This document shows positions 24,677-34,296 of a stretch of 64,000 bases of DNA, in pieces. The stretch lies in the NCBI RefSeq assembly GCF_022354825.1, contig NZ_CP031168.1, positions 6,511,501-6,575,500 of the forward strand, written 5' to 3'. The notes beneath the pieces were generated by a model. The model did not search any database, was not told where the DNA came from, and was given only the letters and a program-made list of their open reading frames with translations. The stretch is from Paenibacillus sp. H1-7. GTDB taxonomy: Bacteria > Bacillota > Bacilli > Paenibacillales > NBRC-103111. Numbering within the stretch: position 1 is the first letter of the stretch; the number at the start of each line of letters is the position of its first letter. Both the position numbers and the translations under genes were made by a program.

Positions 24677-25102
24677 ATGGACAAAACAAACCTGCTGCTG
24701 TACGGCTTGGCCGGGATTGCCGCCGTTCTGTGCGGAGCTTGGCTCGTGCAGCAGCATCAACCGATTCCCGATTATAAGCCGGTATCCGTATTTACGGAGG
24801 AGCCTTATACCTTTGAAGTCAAAATGAATACCGACCACGCCGTCGTGCTCAAGCCTAACGGCTTCACGGTAGAGATTCGCCAGGCGGATCAACGGCCTGT
24901 CAGCGGCGCGGCCATTGACATCACGTTGTCGATGCCGGATATGTTTTGCGGGACGAGTACGGTCAAGGCATCGGAAGTCGCGCCGGGAATTTATCACGGG
25001 GACGGCATCCCGCTGATGGCGGGAGCATCTACGGCCGATGTCAAAGTATCGTTGAACGGCCATACTTATTCGATGCAGCACCCATTCTGGGCGGCGCGCT
25101 GA
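24677..25102 (+). CDS. YtkA/FixH-like membrane-anchored protein
   Basis: 141 residues. One N-terminal membrane anchor (LLLYGLAGIAAVLCGAWLV) is followed by a beta-sandwich of the YtkA-like type: YTFEVKMNTDHAVVLKPNGF, GAAIDITLSMPDMFCGTSTV, APGIYHGDGIPLMAGASTAD. Family members often sit with copper or cytochrome oxidase assembly genes, and the MPDMFC stretch could bind copper. A copper ATPase and a TauE/SafE-like gene lie about 4 kb away beyond the ger operon. Role not proven. Confidence 0.75.
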   Translation: MDKTNLLLYGLAGIAAVLCGAWLVQQHQPIPDYKPVSVFTEEPYTFEVKMNTDHAVVLKPNGFTVEIRQADQRPVSGAAIDITLSMPDMFCGTSTVKASEVAPGIYHGDGIPLMAGASTADVKVSLNGHTYSMQHPFWAAR

Positions 25103-25145
25103 TGAATTGGCGCATGGGCGCAATCACGCGGGGTCGTTGCTAAGA

Positions 25146-26237
25146 TCATTTTACCGAACCTGTCCCTACAAATTGAACGTGGATCTGAAGGTCAAATTCC
25201 GTCTTAGGATAGAGCTCCAGCCACTTTTGCCATTCGTCGTCAGAGACATGTCCCATAGCCCGGTACCTCAGCCCGAAGCCAATCGGATCCAGGCCGTGAT
25301 CACGCAATCGCCTTAACAACCCAAGAAAACGCTCTTCCGCCTGCTTTGCGGCGACACGCTCAAGCCGGCTCCAATCCTGGGAATGCAGCCTCCTGCTCGA
25401 TTCCTCCGCAACCCCCGTTATGTGAAAGGTCATCCGGATTTTGGGATTTACCTGCTCATTGAGCAGCTTGTATTTCATGCCGAATCGATTTATTGACATA
25501 GCAAAATCATCTTTACCGCTCTTAGTGTAAAGCTCGAAATTTTTATTTTTTTTCAACAGCTCGTTCAAAACCCGCGTTTCCTGCTCGCTTAGTTCGAGCT
25601 TAATCCTATGTTTGTCCATTACGGCTGCGCGCAGGATAGCAAACGACTCGCCAGACATCTGGATGATGGGCATATAAGGATCCTTGCCTCTTTCGGTAAT
25701 GCGGCGCTGAAAGTCGGAGAGCCTTTCGGTCATAATATAAGAAGACTCGGTCCCCTCCCCGTTAAAGGACATAATCAAAGCGTTGGCCGGCAGCCTTTCA
25801 GACGGCGGCTTGGTGGACAGAATCTTTTCCGCGCTCGGCTCTCCGATAGCTACGTATCCGATCATTTGAGTATCCCGCCGGCGTACGAACCAATCCAGAG
25901 GCTTCTGAATGTCGTCATAAGCCAGACTTTTGCCGAACAAATAAATTTTCGTGTGACCGAAATCGAGCTCCTTATCGACTTTGGATTTCAGCAATCGAAC
26001 CGCTTCCGTGATCGTTGACGCGTCCTGGCTTATTAATTGAGAACGATTCGACTGCCCCGGCTCAACCTTAGCCGATGGAATTCCCAGCTTTAGAGTAACC
26101 CGGTAAGGCTTGGTATCGTCATTCGTTTTATCAATTCCAATCCCCAATACAAAGTAACGCTTGTCGATATCTTTAAACCCGCATCCCGACACTGACAGCA
26201 TTACCGCAGTAAGAACAATAGAAATCCAGGCGCGCAA
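25146..26237 (-). CDS. gerC: Ger(x)C-type germination lipoprotein
   Basis: 363 residues; lipoprotein signal with VSGC. The Ger(x)C fold is seen in GFKDIDKRYFVLGIGIDKTN, DFGHTKIYLFGKSLA, and the C-terminal LGLLRRLRDHGLDPIGFGLR YR. It is the C subunit of a nutrient germinant receptor in the spore inner membrane. Starts one base after the gerB stop; third gene of a gerA-gerB-gerC operon. Germinant not predictable. Confidence 0.93.
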   Translation of the reverse strand: MRAWISIVLTAVMLSVSGCGFKDIDKRYFVLGIGIDKTNDDTKPYRVTLKLGIPSAKVEPGQSNRSQLISQDASTITEAVRLLKSKVDKELDFGHTKIYLFGKSLAYDDIQKPLDWFVRRRDTQMIGYVAIGEPSAEKILSTKPPSERLPANALIMSFNGEGTESSYIMTERLSDFQRRITERGKDPYMPIIQMSGESFAILRAAVMDKHRIKLELSEQETRVLNELLKKNKNFELYTKSGKDDFAMSINRFGMKYKLLNEQVNPKIRMTFHITGVAEESSRRLHSQDWSRLERVAAKQAEERFLGLLRRLRDHGLDPIGFGLRYRAMGHVSDDEWQKWLELYPKTEFDLQIHVQFVGTGSVK

Positions 26238-27320
26238 CTAGACTCCTCCCTTCCTCTTCCCAAGCCAGTAGACCATTATGACCAGCATGCATTCGCTCGG
26301 ATATCGTATGATGAACCACCACTTAGCTACTTCGAGGAACTGCTTCTCGTTAAAATACTGCACCGTCAACAAGACAAGAATCGACATCACGATAAAGGGA
26401 AGCCAATTTCCTATCCATTTTTGGCGAATCTGCAAATCTTGAGCGGCACTTTTCATCAGCTCGCCCCCCACATGCCATGTCACGCAAACAAATAACAGGG
26501 ATACGGACAAATAGAGCACGAGAAAAATGTAAATGACACGTTCAATAAAGCCGAATTCCAAACGCAGTGAATCCGCCGTACTGACCCATAGATGAACATA
26601 CGATTCCACCCCTATGGTGCCATGCAGTCCGATTGGAATAAGAAAGCTGGACAGCATAACCAGCAGGCCGGTGACCGGTATAGCCCACGTATGCTTGAGC
26701 ACCAATCCGGAGAACTCTCTGTTAAAGACGACCCAGTTGACATAGCCTGTGAACACGTAGGTTGCCGTTGAAACGATCGGAAAACTTGGCATTTGAGTGG
26801 AATAATGTGTCATAACCCTTACAGCATCCCAATCTAGCTCAGGGGACGTTACCGCCTTAAACAGGAGCAATATGATAAAAGGAACATTCAGCACCAGAAT
26901 GATTTCCGCCACGTATAGGATGGAACGTGATTTGCCGGATGCCAGCCAGCAGCAGACCGTGAGGAAAAAACCGATCAACACAAAAAGATTGAATTCCGGA
27001 TTGACAAACCGTTGAATGATTCTTGAATAAGCGATGACGATAATACCGCCTGCGGTAAACCACATGAAGCCGAGAAAGAAGACATACGGAATGCGAAACC
27101 ACCTTGGAAAAAAAAGACGGAATATATCCGGAAGATCCTTGCCGGGAAACCGTCCCATTCCCTTACTGAATAAGTAAATGCAAATACACCCTGAAATTAC
27201 GCTGAAGCCAATACCTAGCAACGCGCCGTTAAACCTCTGCTCTACCAATATGGTAGGAATGAAAAAGATCGTATTCGTCAGCATGCTCATGATCAGCAAA
27301 TAATAAAAGTAGCGTTTCAT
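26238..27320 (-). CDS. gerB: GerB-type spore germination permease
   Basis: 360 residues with about ten transmembrane helices; APC-superfamily fold of the endospore germination permease family. Visible: MLTNTIFFIPTILVEQRFNG, GRFPGKDLPDIFRLFFPRW, YSRIIQRFVNPEF. GerB subunits bind the nutrient germinant in the spore inner membrane. Starts 7 bp after gerA. Confidence 0.93.
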   Translation of the reverse strand: MKRYFYYLLIMSMLTNTIFFIPTILVEQRFNGALLGIGFSVISGCICIYLFSKGMGRFPGKDLPDIFRLFFPRWFRIPYVFFLGFMWFTAGGIIVIAYSRIIQRFVNPEFNLFVLIGFFLTVCCWLASGKSRSILYVAEIILVLNVPFIILLLFKAVTSPELDWDAVRVMTHYSTQMPSFPIVSTATYVFTGYVNWVVFNREFSGLVLKHTWAIPVTGLLVMLSSFLIPIGLHGTIGVESYVHLWVSTADSLRLEFGFIERVIYIFLVLYLSVSLLFVCVTWHVGGELMKSAAQDLQIRQKWIGNWLPFIVMSILVLLTVQYFNEKQFLEVAKWWFIIRYPSECMLVIMVYWLGKRKGGV

Positions 27321-27327
27321 GGGCGCG

Positions 27328-28671
27328 TCACTTGGTGCGTATCGGCCGCCCCTGAGCTGCTTCGCCGATGAACAGCTTCAAATAAGGCTCCCCGAAGCTT
27401 CTCATATTGGCCATATGGCCGATGAGGCAGAACAACCCGACCGCTGTGCCTACGATCCCAAAGAAGGAAGCGAATATAATAAACACATACTTCAAAATGC
27501 GCACGGAATAACTCATGACATTGATCGGGATGACAAAGTTGGAGATAGCGACCGCCGATGTGATAATAATCATAATGCTGCTGACAAGGCCTGCTTGCTG
27601 TGCCGCCTGGCCAAGAATCAAACCGCCGACCGTGGTGGCCGTCGAACCTATATATTTCGGCAGTCTTAAGCTGGCCTCCGTCAAAGCTTCGGTAAGGAAC
27701 ATCATGATGAGCACCTCGACATAGGAAGGATAAGGCACTGCCGCACGGCTGCCCGCAATGGACAATGTTAGCTGGACCCGCGTAATGTCCGGGTTGAACG
27801 AAACTATGGATATATAAATGGCCGGCAGCGTAATCGTGAGGAACAATGCCAAATAACGCAGAAGAACAAGAGCTCTTGCAACCCAGAAGCTCTGGTACAA
27901 GTCGTCCATGGCCGACATGAAGTCATAAAAAACGGCCGGGGCAATAAGCGTGAACGGAGTGCCGTCGACCATGATCACTACTTTACCCTTGGCCAGATTC
28001 AATACGATTCGATCCGGCCTTTCCGTTACCAGCATCCGGGGGAACAAAGAAAGCCGGCGATTATTCATTCCGATCTCCAGCTGGGTTACCGACTGAAATA
28101 TATCAAATTGGACGCGGGAGAGTCTCGTTTGGACCTCTTCCAATAATTCCGGCTTTACCCGTGATTGATCGTACAGCATCAAAACTCGCGTCTTTGTAAG
28201 AGTGCCCAGTACGTAAGGCTCCGCCCGCAATTCTACGTTCGGATAACGGGAGCGGATAATTCCCAGGTTCGCATCGATGGATTCCGACAACGATTTTTGC
28301 GGTCCCAGCAAGGTTTGCTCGACCTTCATGTCCTCCGGCTGGTCGGATCTTATCTTCTTCGCCGGAATCGTGAACAAGGCATTGTCTAGGCGGACTATAA
28401 TGGTCCCGTCCAATAAGTGATGATCGAGTGAAGCAGGCTCCTTTGCACTTATCATACTCCCTAAGGAGAGCAATTTCGTCTGAAGCTCTTCTTGGTTCTG
28501 GCTGCTGATAATCGCAGGAAGTACAAGGCTGTCCAACTGCTTCGCGTCAATCATCGAGACAAGATAAAAATACTGAACAAGAAATCCGCGGTCGGACATC
28601 GTCTTCCATACGAAATCATCGGACTTGCTCATAAACGGAAAGATCCGGTCCAGCCATAGCTCGCTCACCAC
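27328..28671 (-). CDS. gerA: GerA-type spore germination protein
   Basis: 447 residues. N-terminal soluble domain (to about residue 245: IVRLDNALFTIPAKKIRSDQ, RYPNVELRAEPYVLGTLTKT) then four or more membrane helices with KVVIMVDGTPFTLIAPAVFY DF, LTLPAIYISIVSFNPD, EALTEASLRLPKYIGSTATT VGGLILGQAAQQAGLVS, all hallmarks of GerA/SpoVAF. GerA subunits oligomerise into an ion channel for spore germination. The N-terminus is somewhat shorter than in GerAA. First gene of the operon. Confidence 0.94.
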   Translation of the reverse strand: MVSELWLDRIFPFMSKSDDFVWKTMSDRGFLVQYFYLVSMIDAKQLDSLVLPAIISSQNQEELQTKLLSLGSMISAKEPASLDHHLLDGTIIVRLDNALFTIPAKKIRSDQPEDMKVEQTLLGPQKSLSESIDANLGIIRSRYPNVELRAEPYVLGTLTKTRVLMLYDQSRVKPELLEEVQTRLSRVQFDIFQSVTQLEIGMNNRRLSLFPRMLVTERPDRIVLNLAKGKVVIMVDGTPFTLIAPAVFYDFMSAMDDLYQSFWVARALVLLRYLALFLTITLPAIYISIVSFNPDITRVQLTLSIAGSRAAVPYPSYVEVLIMMFLTEALTEASLRLPKYIGSTATTVGGLILGQAAQQAGLVSSIMIIITSAVAISNFVIPINVMSYSVRILKYVFIIFASFFGIVGTAVGLFCLIGHMANMRSFGEPYLKLFIGEAAQGRPIRTK

Positions 28672-28794
28672 ATAGCACCTCGTTGCTTACACATTTGACT
28701 GTTATTATTAGCCAATAGATGAAAAAATATTATGCAGCGGCCTTGGCACGCTACCTGTCGTCCCTTGGACCGATATGAGTCGCAGAGAAAACAA

Positions 28795-28833
28795 ACCAAG
28801 GACACCTCCCGACGTGAGGTGTCCTTGGTTTTG
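28795..28833. terminator. Terminator between TauE/SafE-like gene and ger operon
   Basis: ACCAAGGACACCTC (28795-28808) / GAGGTGTCCTTGGT (28816-28829), a 14-bp perfect stem, followed by TTTTG on the plus strand and TTTGTTTTC on the minus strand. It ends the minus-strand gene at 28861. Confidence 0.85.
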
Positions 28834-28860
28834 CTCCTGCGCCCGGTCCCGCGAACCGGG

Positions 28861-29553
28861 CTACCAAAGCCACGGATGGATGCTCGGAATCCATCCGTTG
28901 GCGGCCATGCCGCGCAGTATCGACACCACGCCGATCCATACGGCAATGTAGTGGCCTGCGCGCTGGATTTTGCTGCGCAGCGACTTCTTCAGCGCGCCCG
29001 CAAAGAGGCCTGCGGCTATCAGCGCCGGGAACGTCGCCAGCCCGAACGCCGCCATGAGCAGCGCCCCGCTCCAGGCATGACTGCTCGCAGCGGCGTTCAT
29101 CTGCATCGCGTACGTCAAGCCGCAGGGGATGAAGCCAAGCAGGATGCCGCTTGCGTAGATCGCAGCGGCATCCTTGCGGGAGCGGAGCTTGGACGCGAGC
29201 CGGCTCACCGGCGCGAAGCGCAGCGGTCCCCAGCGGGCCAAAGGCAGCGCGGCCTTGCGGAACGCCCAGAGCAAGATAAGTGCGCCGCCCGCCATGCTGG
29301 CAATGGCTTGAATCCCCGCCAGCTTCCCCGCCACATTGACAAAGGAGCCCAAGGCTCCCATGACCGCTCCGAGTCCGATATAGGTCGTCCATCGCCCCAG
29401 ATTGTACGCCAGGACGGCGCGGAATGCTCCCGTATCCGCGTTCAAGGCGAAGCCGCCCGCCGTTCCTCCGCACATGGCGATACAATGGGGCGCTCCCATA
29501 AGGCCCGTCAAGGCGGCCAAAATGATTCCGTCTGCAGTCAGGATGGGCTTCAC
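28861..29553 (-). CDS. TauE/SafE (UreH-like) membrane protein, copper/oxidase assembly type
   Basis: About 230 residues, six predicted transmembrane helices. The GAPHCIAMCGGTAGGF motif and the later GILLGFIPCGLTYAMQMNA are typical of the UreH/DsbD_2-like branch found with CcoI-type copper ATPases, not of true sulfite exporters; the Cys/Met/His could pass copper. The start is uncertain: GTG 29553 overlaps the ribosome binding site AGGAGGTG, and the spacing would suit the in-frame ATC 29544 or CTG 29541. It lies after copA on the same strand. Confidence 0.8.
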   Translation of the reverse strand: MKPILTADGIILAALTGLMGAPHCIAMCGGTAGGFALNADTGAFRAVLAYNLGRWTTYIGLGAVMGALGSFVNVAGKLAGIQAIASMAGGALILLWAFRKAALPLARWGPLRFAPVSRLASKLRSRKDAAAIYASGILLGFIPCGLTYAMQMNAAASSHAWSGALLMAAFGLATFPALIAAGLFAGALKKSLRSKIQRAGHYIAVWIGVVSILRGMAANGWIPSIHPWLW

Positions 29554-29682
29554 CTCCTGTGCAAGCTATGCTGCCTTATATGTATGATGCAGCCGGCGAA
29601 CGAAGAACCATAGCATTGCGCTCCTGCCGGGCCTGGGAACAGCACCCTTTCACCGGAAGCACGAAGCTAGCAGCTTCCGAAT

Positions 29683-31929
29683 TCAAGCTTTTTGCAGCCT
29701 GAGCGCATTGCAAATGACGGTGACCGAGCTGAACGCCATAGCCGTACAGGCGACCCAAGGCGCCAAATAGCCGCTTACCGCGAAGGGAATCGCCAGGGCG
29801 TTATACATCAGCGAGAACAGCAGGTTTTGCCGGATAATCTGCATCGTGCGGCGGCTGATTCCGATAGCGCGAACCATGCCGTTCAGGTCGCCTCTAAGCA
29901 GGACGACATCGGCGGCCGCTTTGGCGATGTCCGTTCCTTTGGCTATCGCCGCCCCGACATTCGCCGCCGCCAGCGCGGGCGCGTCGTTGATGCCGTCTCC
30001 GATCATCGCCACATGCTTGCCTTGGCTCTTCAATTCTTGAACAAGCGCCGCTTTGTGCTCCGGCAGCATCTCGGCATAGACGTGCCGAATGCCCGCCTGC
30101 TTCGCGATCGAGCGCGCTGTGTGATGATGGTCGCCTGTGACCATCATCACCTCCGCTCCCATCGCCTTGAACTGCTGGATCGCCTTGCGCGACGCCGGCT
30201 TGATCCGGTCGCTCAGCGCGATGGCTCCCGCCCATTCGCCGTCAATGGCGGCATAAATGACGTTGCAGCCCTCCTGCTCCCATCGCTCTATGCGGCCCGA
30301 TGGAGGAATCGGCGCTACGCCCTGCTCCTGAAGCCATTTGCGCGTTCCGGCGAGAACGGCTGAGCCTTCCACTACGGCGCTGATACCGCGCCCCGCCGAC
30401 GATTCGAAACGTTCGCTGGCCGGGAGCTCCAGCGCCCCCGAGCCTTCGGACAAGGCAGCCTCGACAATCGCCTTAGCCAGCGGATGCTCGGAATGCTGCT
30501 CCGCTGCGGCAACGGTGCGGAGCAGAGACGCGCGGTCTCTTCTTCCCGCTGCCATTACATCGAACAGATGCGGCTTGCCTATCGTGATCGTGCCGGTTTT
30601 ATCCAGCAGTATTACATCCGTACGCGGAAGCTCCTCCAAATGCTTGCCTTCCTTGAACAAGATGCCAAGCTGAGCCGCCCTCCCCGACCCGACCAGAATC
30701 GAAGTCGGCGTAGCCAACCCCAGAGCGCACGGGCATGCGATGAGCAGCACCGCTATCGCTTTTTCCAAAGCCCCTCCGGTTACGCCCGGCTCCACCACGA
30801 AGTACCATGCAGCAAACGTCGCCGCAGCGATAGCTATGATGATCGGCACGAAGATGCCGGATATGTTGTCCGCCATCCGCTGAATCGGCGCCTTCGAGCT
30901 TTGCGCCTCCTCCATCAGCCGGATCATTTTGGCAAGCGTCGTCTGGTGTCCGACCTCTGTCGCTTTGACCTTCAGCACCCCGTTCTGGTTCCATGTACCG
31001 CTAATCACCCGGTCTCCTGGCCGTTTATCGACCGGCAAGCCTTCACCGCTGATCATCGACTCGTTAACGGATGCATACCCCTCGGTAACGACGCCGTCCA
31101 CAGCAATCTTCTCTCCGGGCCTCACAACGAGCAGTTCTCCGCTCGCCACCTCTTCGAACGGGACCCGCAGCTCACGGCTGCCCCTAATGACTTGCGCCAT
31201 CTCCGGCCGGAGCTCATGAAGCTGCCGGAGGCTGTGCAGCGTTCGCCGCTTGGACAGCGCCTCCAGCCATTTCCCGAACCAGACGATCGTCATAATCATG
31301 ACGCTTGCATCGAAATACAAAGGCGTATGATGAGCCCCGCCTGCCGCATGGCCCGCAGTTGAGCTTGGATGAAACATTAAATAATGGCTGTAAAAATACG
31401 CAGCCGAGGTTCCCATAACGATCAGCACGTCCATGTTGGCGCCGCCGTTTTTTACCGCATGGAACGCACGGATGTAGAAGGGCAGCCCGATGATGAATTG
31501 AACCGGAGTCGCCAAAGCCAGCTGAAACCACGGGTTCACCAGCAGCTCGGGCACAGGGATCGAGGCTGACCATGCATGGTGATCCGCCATTGCCCACAGG
31601 AACGGGACCATGAACAGGAAGGAAAGGAGCAGCACAGCCCCCGTTCTGCGGATTTCAAACGGATCGGCACCGCTCCTGTCCGCCATGCCGGGATTATGCT
31701 CCTCCGCCGTATAGCCCAGCTGCCGCACCTTATCTTCGATGCTGCGGAGGGTGATCCGGGCGGGAACGATTTGCAGCGTAGCCCGGTGCAGGGCAAGGTT
31801 GACGTCAATCTGCTCGACGCCGTCCAGCTTGCCGATCACTTTCTCTATGCGAGCGGCGCATGCCGCACATGTCATTCCCGTGATGTTCATTACGACCTGC
31901 CGGACCGCCGTAGGCGCTGTACCGTTCAT
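29683..31929 (-). CDS. copA: Copper-translocating P-type ATPase CopA
   Basis: 748 residues from ATG 31929 (GGAG site before it). One N-terminal heavy-metal domain with GMTCAACAARIEK (CxxC at 21-24), metal-site helix IACPCALGLATPTS (CPC), phosphorylation site LLDKTGTITIG, nucleotide contact SEHPLAKA, hinge GDGINDAPALA, and the C-terminal helices with MYNALAIPF and MAFSSVTVICNALRL (YN and MxxSS of Cu(I) pumps, class P1B-1). It moves Cu(I) out of the cytoplasm, for efflux or for oxidase loading. Pairing with a UreH-like gene suggests the CcoI-type role. Confidence 0.94.
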   Translation of the reverse strand: MNGTAPTAVRQVVMNITGMTCAACAARIEKVIGKLDGVEQIDVNLALHRATLQIVPARITLRSIEDKVRQLGYTAEEHNPGMADRSGADPFEIRRTGAVLLLSFLFMVPFLWAMADHHAWSASIPVPELLVNPWFQLALATPVQFIIGLPFYIRAFHAVKNGGANMDVLIVMGTSAAYFYSHYLMFHPSSTAGHAAGGAHHTPLYFDASVMIMTIVWFGKWLEALSKRRTLHSLRQLHELRPEMAQVIRGSRELRVPFEEVASGELLVVRPGEKIAVDGVVTEGYASVNESMISGEGLPVDKRPGDRVISGTWNQNGVLKVKATEVGHQTTLAKMIRLMEEAQSSKAPIQRMADNISGIFVPIIIAIAAATFAAWYFVVEPGVTGGALEKAIAVLLIACPCALGLATPTSILVGSGRAAQLGILFKEGKHLEELPRTDVILLDKTGTITIGKPHLFDVMAAGRRDRASLLRTVAAAEQHSEHPLAKAIVEAALSEGSGALELPASERFESSAGRGISAVVEGSAVLAGTRKWLQEQGVAPIPPSGRIERWEQEGCNVIYAAIDGEWAGAIALSDRIKPASRKAIQQFKAMGAEVMMVTGDHHHTARSIAKQAGIRHVYAEMLPEHKAALVQELKSQGKHVAMIGDGINDAPALAAANVGAAIAKGTDIAKAAADVVLLRGDLNGMVRAIGISRRTMQIIRQNLLFSLMYNALAIPFAVSGYLAPWVACTAMAFSSVTVICNALRLQKA

Positions 31930-32122
31930 CGTCTTCACTCCATCTTCATTAAGATTGCCCGCTGTCTTTCCGTACCAATATATGGACTGGCTCAAGCAAT
32001 CATGCTAACCGACGGCGAGTAATTTTCTGCTTAGATAGCTTCCATTCAAATAAGCTCCCATCTAGTAAAAAGGAACTAGTCTATGTTAATATAAGGAAAT
32101 GATTAAGGAGGTAAACTAAATA

Positions 32123-32968
32123 ATGCCCAACAATCGTACTATCTCGTTTCAAACGAAGATTAGTTTACTTTTCGGACGAGTAATCTATTTGCTCGGTTGG
32201 ATCTTTCTTTTTATCGGTCTCTTGTTATCCATACTGATTACCCCCAAGATAGATATGTCCATTATCCATTTTAGAGGTGAATCTATTGAAGTCTCAGGTC
32301 AAGTAACCTCTGTTCTTCCTACTAATGCATCCATCAATAGAGCCAAAATCTATGCAGTAAATCACCAATTTACTATACAAACAGGAGAAACAATCAGCGG
32401 AACCTCTTATGCTACCGATACGATTTTCAGAGCGGGTGACAACGTCAGCATCCATTACCCTGCGGGCAAACCTGAATATTCAAGAATTATAGGAGCACGC
32501 GGTAACATGTTTCCGCTGGACCTCATCTTTGTTTATCTATTTCCAATAGCAGGTGCTCTATTTACATATTTCTGTTTGCGTCAGTACATCCGATCCGTCC
32601 CTCTTCTTACAAAAGGAGTACTGGCAAAGGGTACGTTGATATCCAAAGAAGAAACCATCTTGAGCGAAAATAAGAAGCCGGTCTATAAGCTAACGTTTCA
32701 ATATAAAGACATGGACGGTAACATCCATCAGACCTCTGTACATACGAGTCTACCCGAGATGCTCGAGGATGATCATGAAGAGGCGCTTGTATATGATTCG
32801 AACCGGCCCGGTAACAGTCTTATGATCGACAGCATTGCAGGCGAAACAACCATAGATGATCATATCGTACATACTAAGCCCAGGCTTCATGTCATTATCT
32901 ACACTTGGATTGTGTCACTGCTTATACTAATTACGATAGTAGTCGGGCTAGTGACGTTGTCTTTGTAA
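32123..32968 (+). CDS. DUF3592-like membrane protein
   Basis: 281 residues, more AT-rich than its neighbours. TM1 near 18-38 (IYLLGWIFLFIGLLLSI), an extracytoplasmic beta domain (VSGQVTSVLPTNASI, DNVSIHYPAGKPEYSRI), TM2 LDLIFVYLFPIAGALFTYF, a second beta domain (GTLISKEETILSENKKPVYK, LVYDSNRPGNSLMID) and a C-terminal TM. The paired TM/beta layout with HYPAGKPEYSRI and YDSNRPGNSLM fits DUF3592. Function unknown. AAGGAGG precedes the ATG by 11 nt. Different base use hints at separate origin. Confidence 0.75.
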   Translation: MPNNRTISFQTKISLLFGRVIYLLGWIFLFIGLLLSILITPKIDMSIIHFRGESIEVSGQVTSVLPTNASINRAKIYAVNHQFTIQTGETISGTSYATDTIFRAGDNVSIHYPAGKPEYSRIIGARGNMFPLDLIFVYLFPIAGALFTYFCLRQYIRSVPLLTKGVLAKGTLISKEETILSENKKPVYKLTFQYKDMDGNIHQTSVHTSLPEMLEDDHEEALVYDSNRPGNSLMIDSIAGETTIDDHIVHTKPRLHVIIYTWIVSLLILITIVVGLVTLSL

Positions 32969-32998
32969 TGCTAGATCCCTTGATTCCAACACAAAAAA

Positions 32999-33046
32999 GC
33001 GGCATCCCGGGGATTCAAATCCCTCCAAGGACGCCGCGTTTTTTTA
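32999..33046. terminator. Terminator between convergent genes
   Basis: GCGGC (32999-33003) / GCCGC (33033-33037) with inner TCC/GGA and GGGATT pairing, A-run before and T-run after; serves the DUF3592-like gene and bdbC. Confidence 0.75.
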
Positions 33047-33077
33047 TTGGATCAATATAAGGTACCCTATTTAGCTG

Positions 33078-33503
33078 CTATACTTCCTCTTCCGAACCGC
33101 GAGCGAGAAGCAGGCTGCACGTAATCAGCATGAACGCAGTCAAAGCAAGCAGCGGAATCGTAACGAAGCCGAACCAGTCAATGTAATCCACATTGCAGGG
33201 TACCCCAACCGTGCACGGCAGCAGCTTGGCAAGCCCGGGGATCTTTTGCTCGGCATAATGATACAGCGAGATCAAACCGCCGATACAGCTCAAAGGCAGC
33301 AGGTAAGGAATGAGCCTGCGGTCGTTTTTATAGCAAGCCATGCCGAGCAAAATGACGAGCGGATACATGAAAATGCGTTGGAGCCAGCACAGCTTGCAAG
33401 GCTCGTAGCGCAGCACTTCACTGAAGAAGAGGCTGCCGCCTACGGCTACAAGCGAGACCACCCAGGCCAAATAGAGGCCGTACCGTTTGCCAATGGAGCG
33501 CAT
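33078..33503 (-). CDS. bdbC: Disulfide bond formation protein BdbC (DsbB family)
   Basis: 141 residues, four membrane helices. Two Cys pairs as in DsbB: Cys36-Cys39 (EPCKLCWLQR) and Cys97-Cys103 (LLPCTVGVPC). It reoxidises BdbD and passes electrons to quinone. Starts 5 bp after bdbD, so co-transcribed with its partner. Confidence 0.93.
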   Translation of the reverse strand: MRSIGKRYGLYLAWVVSLVAVGGSLFFSEVLRYEPCKLCWLQRIFMYPLVILLGMACYKNDRRLIPYLLPLSCIGGLISLYHYAEQKIPGLAKLLPCTVGVPCNVDYIDWFGFVTIPLLALTAFMLITCSLLLARGSEEEV

Positions 33504-33508
33504 CGCTA

Positions 33509-34219
33509 TTACTCACCCTTTTGCGCCTGCTCGATAGCGGCTTTCAGTTTATTGTAATCGAACGCCTCATCGAATTTTTTGCCGTTAATGAACAAGGTCG
33601 GCGTACCGGTCACCCGGTTCCTGCTTGCGAACGAGTTATGCGCGTCCACTTCGTTTTGATACGTTTTGTTCTCGATATCCTGCTTCAGCTTATCATAATC
33701 GATCGGCAGCTTCTCGTTGCGCGCAAGGTCCGTCAAGAATGCGGAAGTCGCCCATGGTGTCCTCTCGTCTCCCTGGTTTTTGTAGATCGCATCATAAAAT
33801 TTCCAATAAGCCTCGTTGTTTTGATGGAAAATCGATTGACCGGCCAGTGCGGCCGTGTTGGAATCAGGCCCTATAATCGTATAATTCATAAAATGAAAGG
33901 AAGCGATGCCCGTATCGACGAAATCTTTTTTCAGCTTCGGCTCGATTTGTTGGCTGAACACCTGGCATGACGGGCATTTATAATCGCCCAGCTCGACAAT
34001 TTTGACCGGAGCATCAGGCTTGCCCAATACCGGCATCGTTTCATACGGCATTTCGACAGGCGCCGCCTTCGGCATGGCTATAATGGCAATAGCGATCAGC
34101 GCTACGACGCAAGCGGCCGTAATCCACATGATCATTCTCATTCTGGCTTTCTCTTTTAACTTCTCCTGCTTGCGCAGCTCCTTGTACACCGATTTCTTCG
34201 CAGTTGGCTTCAATTCCAT
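33509..34219 (-). CDS. bdbD: Thiol-disulfide oxidoreductase BdbD (DsbA-like)
   Basis: 236 residues. N-terminal membrane anchor (MIMWITAACVVALIAIAIIA) and a thioredoxin/DsbA fold with active site CPSC (82-85, GDYKCPSCQVF) and cis-Pro loop GTPTLFING. Oxidises cysteines in exported proteins on the outer face of the membrane. GAAGGAAGAG site precedes ATG. Together with BdbC it makes a full pathway. Confidence 0.94.
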   Translation of the reverse strand: MELKPTAKKSVYKELRKQEKLKEKARMRMIMWITAACVVALIAIAIIAMPKAAPVEMPYETMPVLGKPDAPVKIVELGDYKCPSCQVFSQQIEPKLKKDFVDTGIASFHFMNYTIIGPDSNTAALAGQSIFHQNNEAYWKFYDAIYKNQGDERTPWATSAFLTDLARNEKLPIDYDKLKQDIENKTYQNEVDAHNSFASRNRVTGTPTLFINGKKFDEAFDYNKLKAAIEQAQKGE

Positions 34220-34296
34220 CTCTTCCTTCTATCAAAAGTTCGTCTTAGGCTCCGTCATTAAGCGAAGTATTCCCTATACGCTGCCATTTATTGCAC

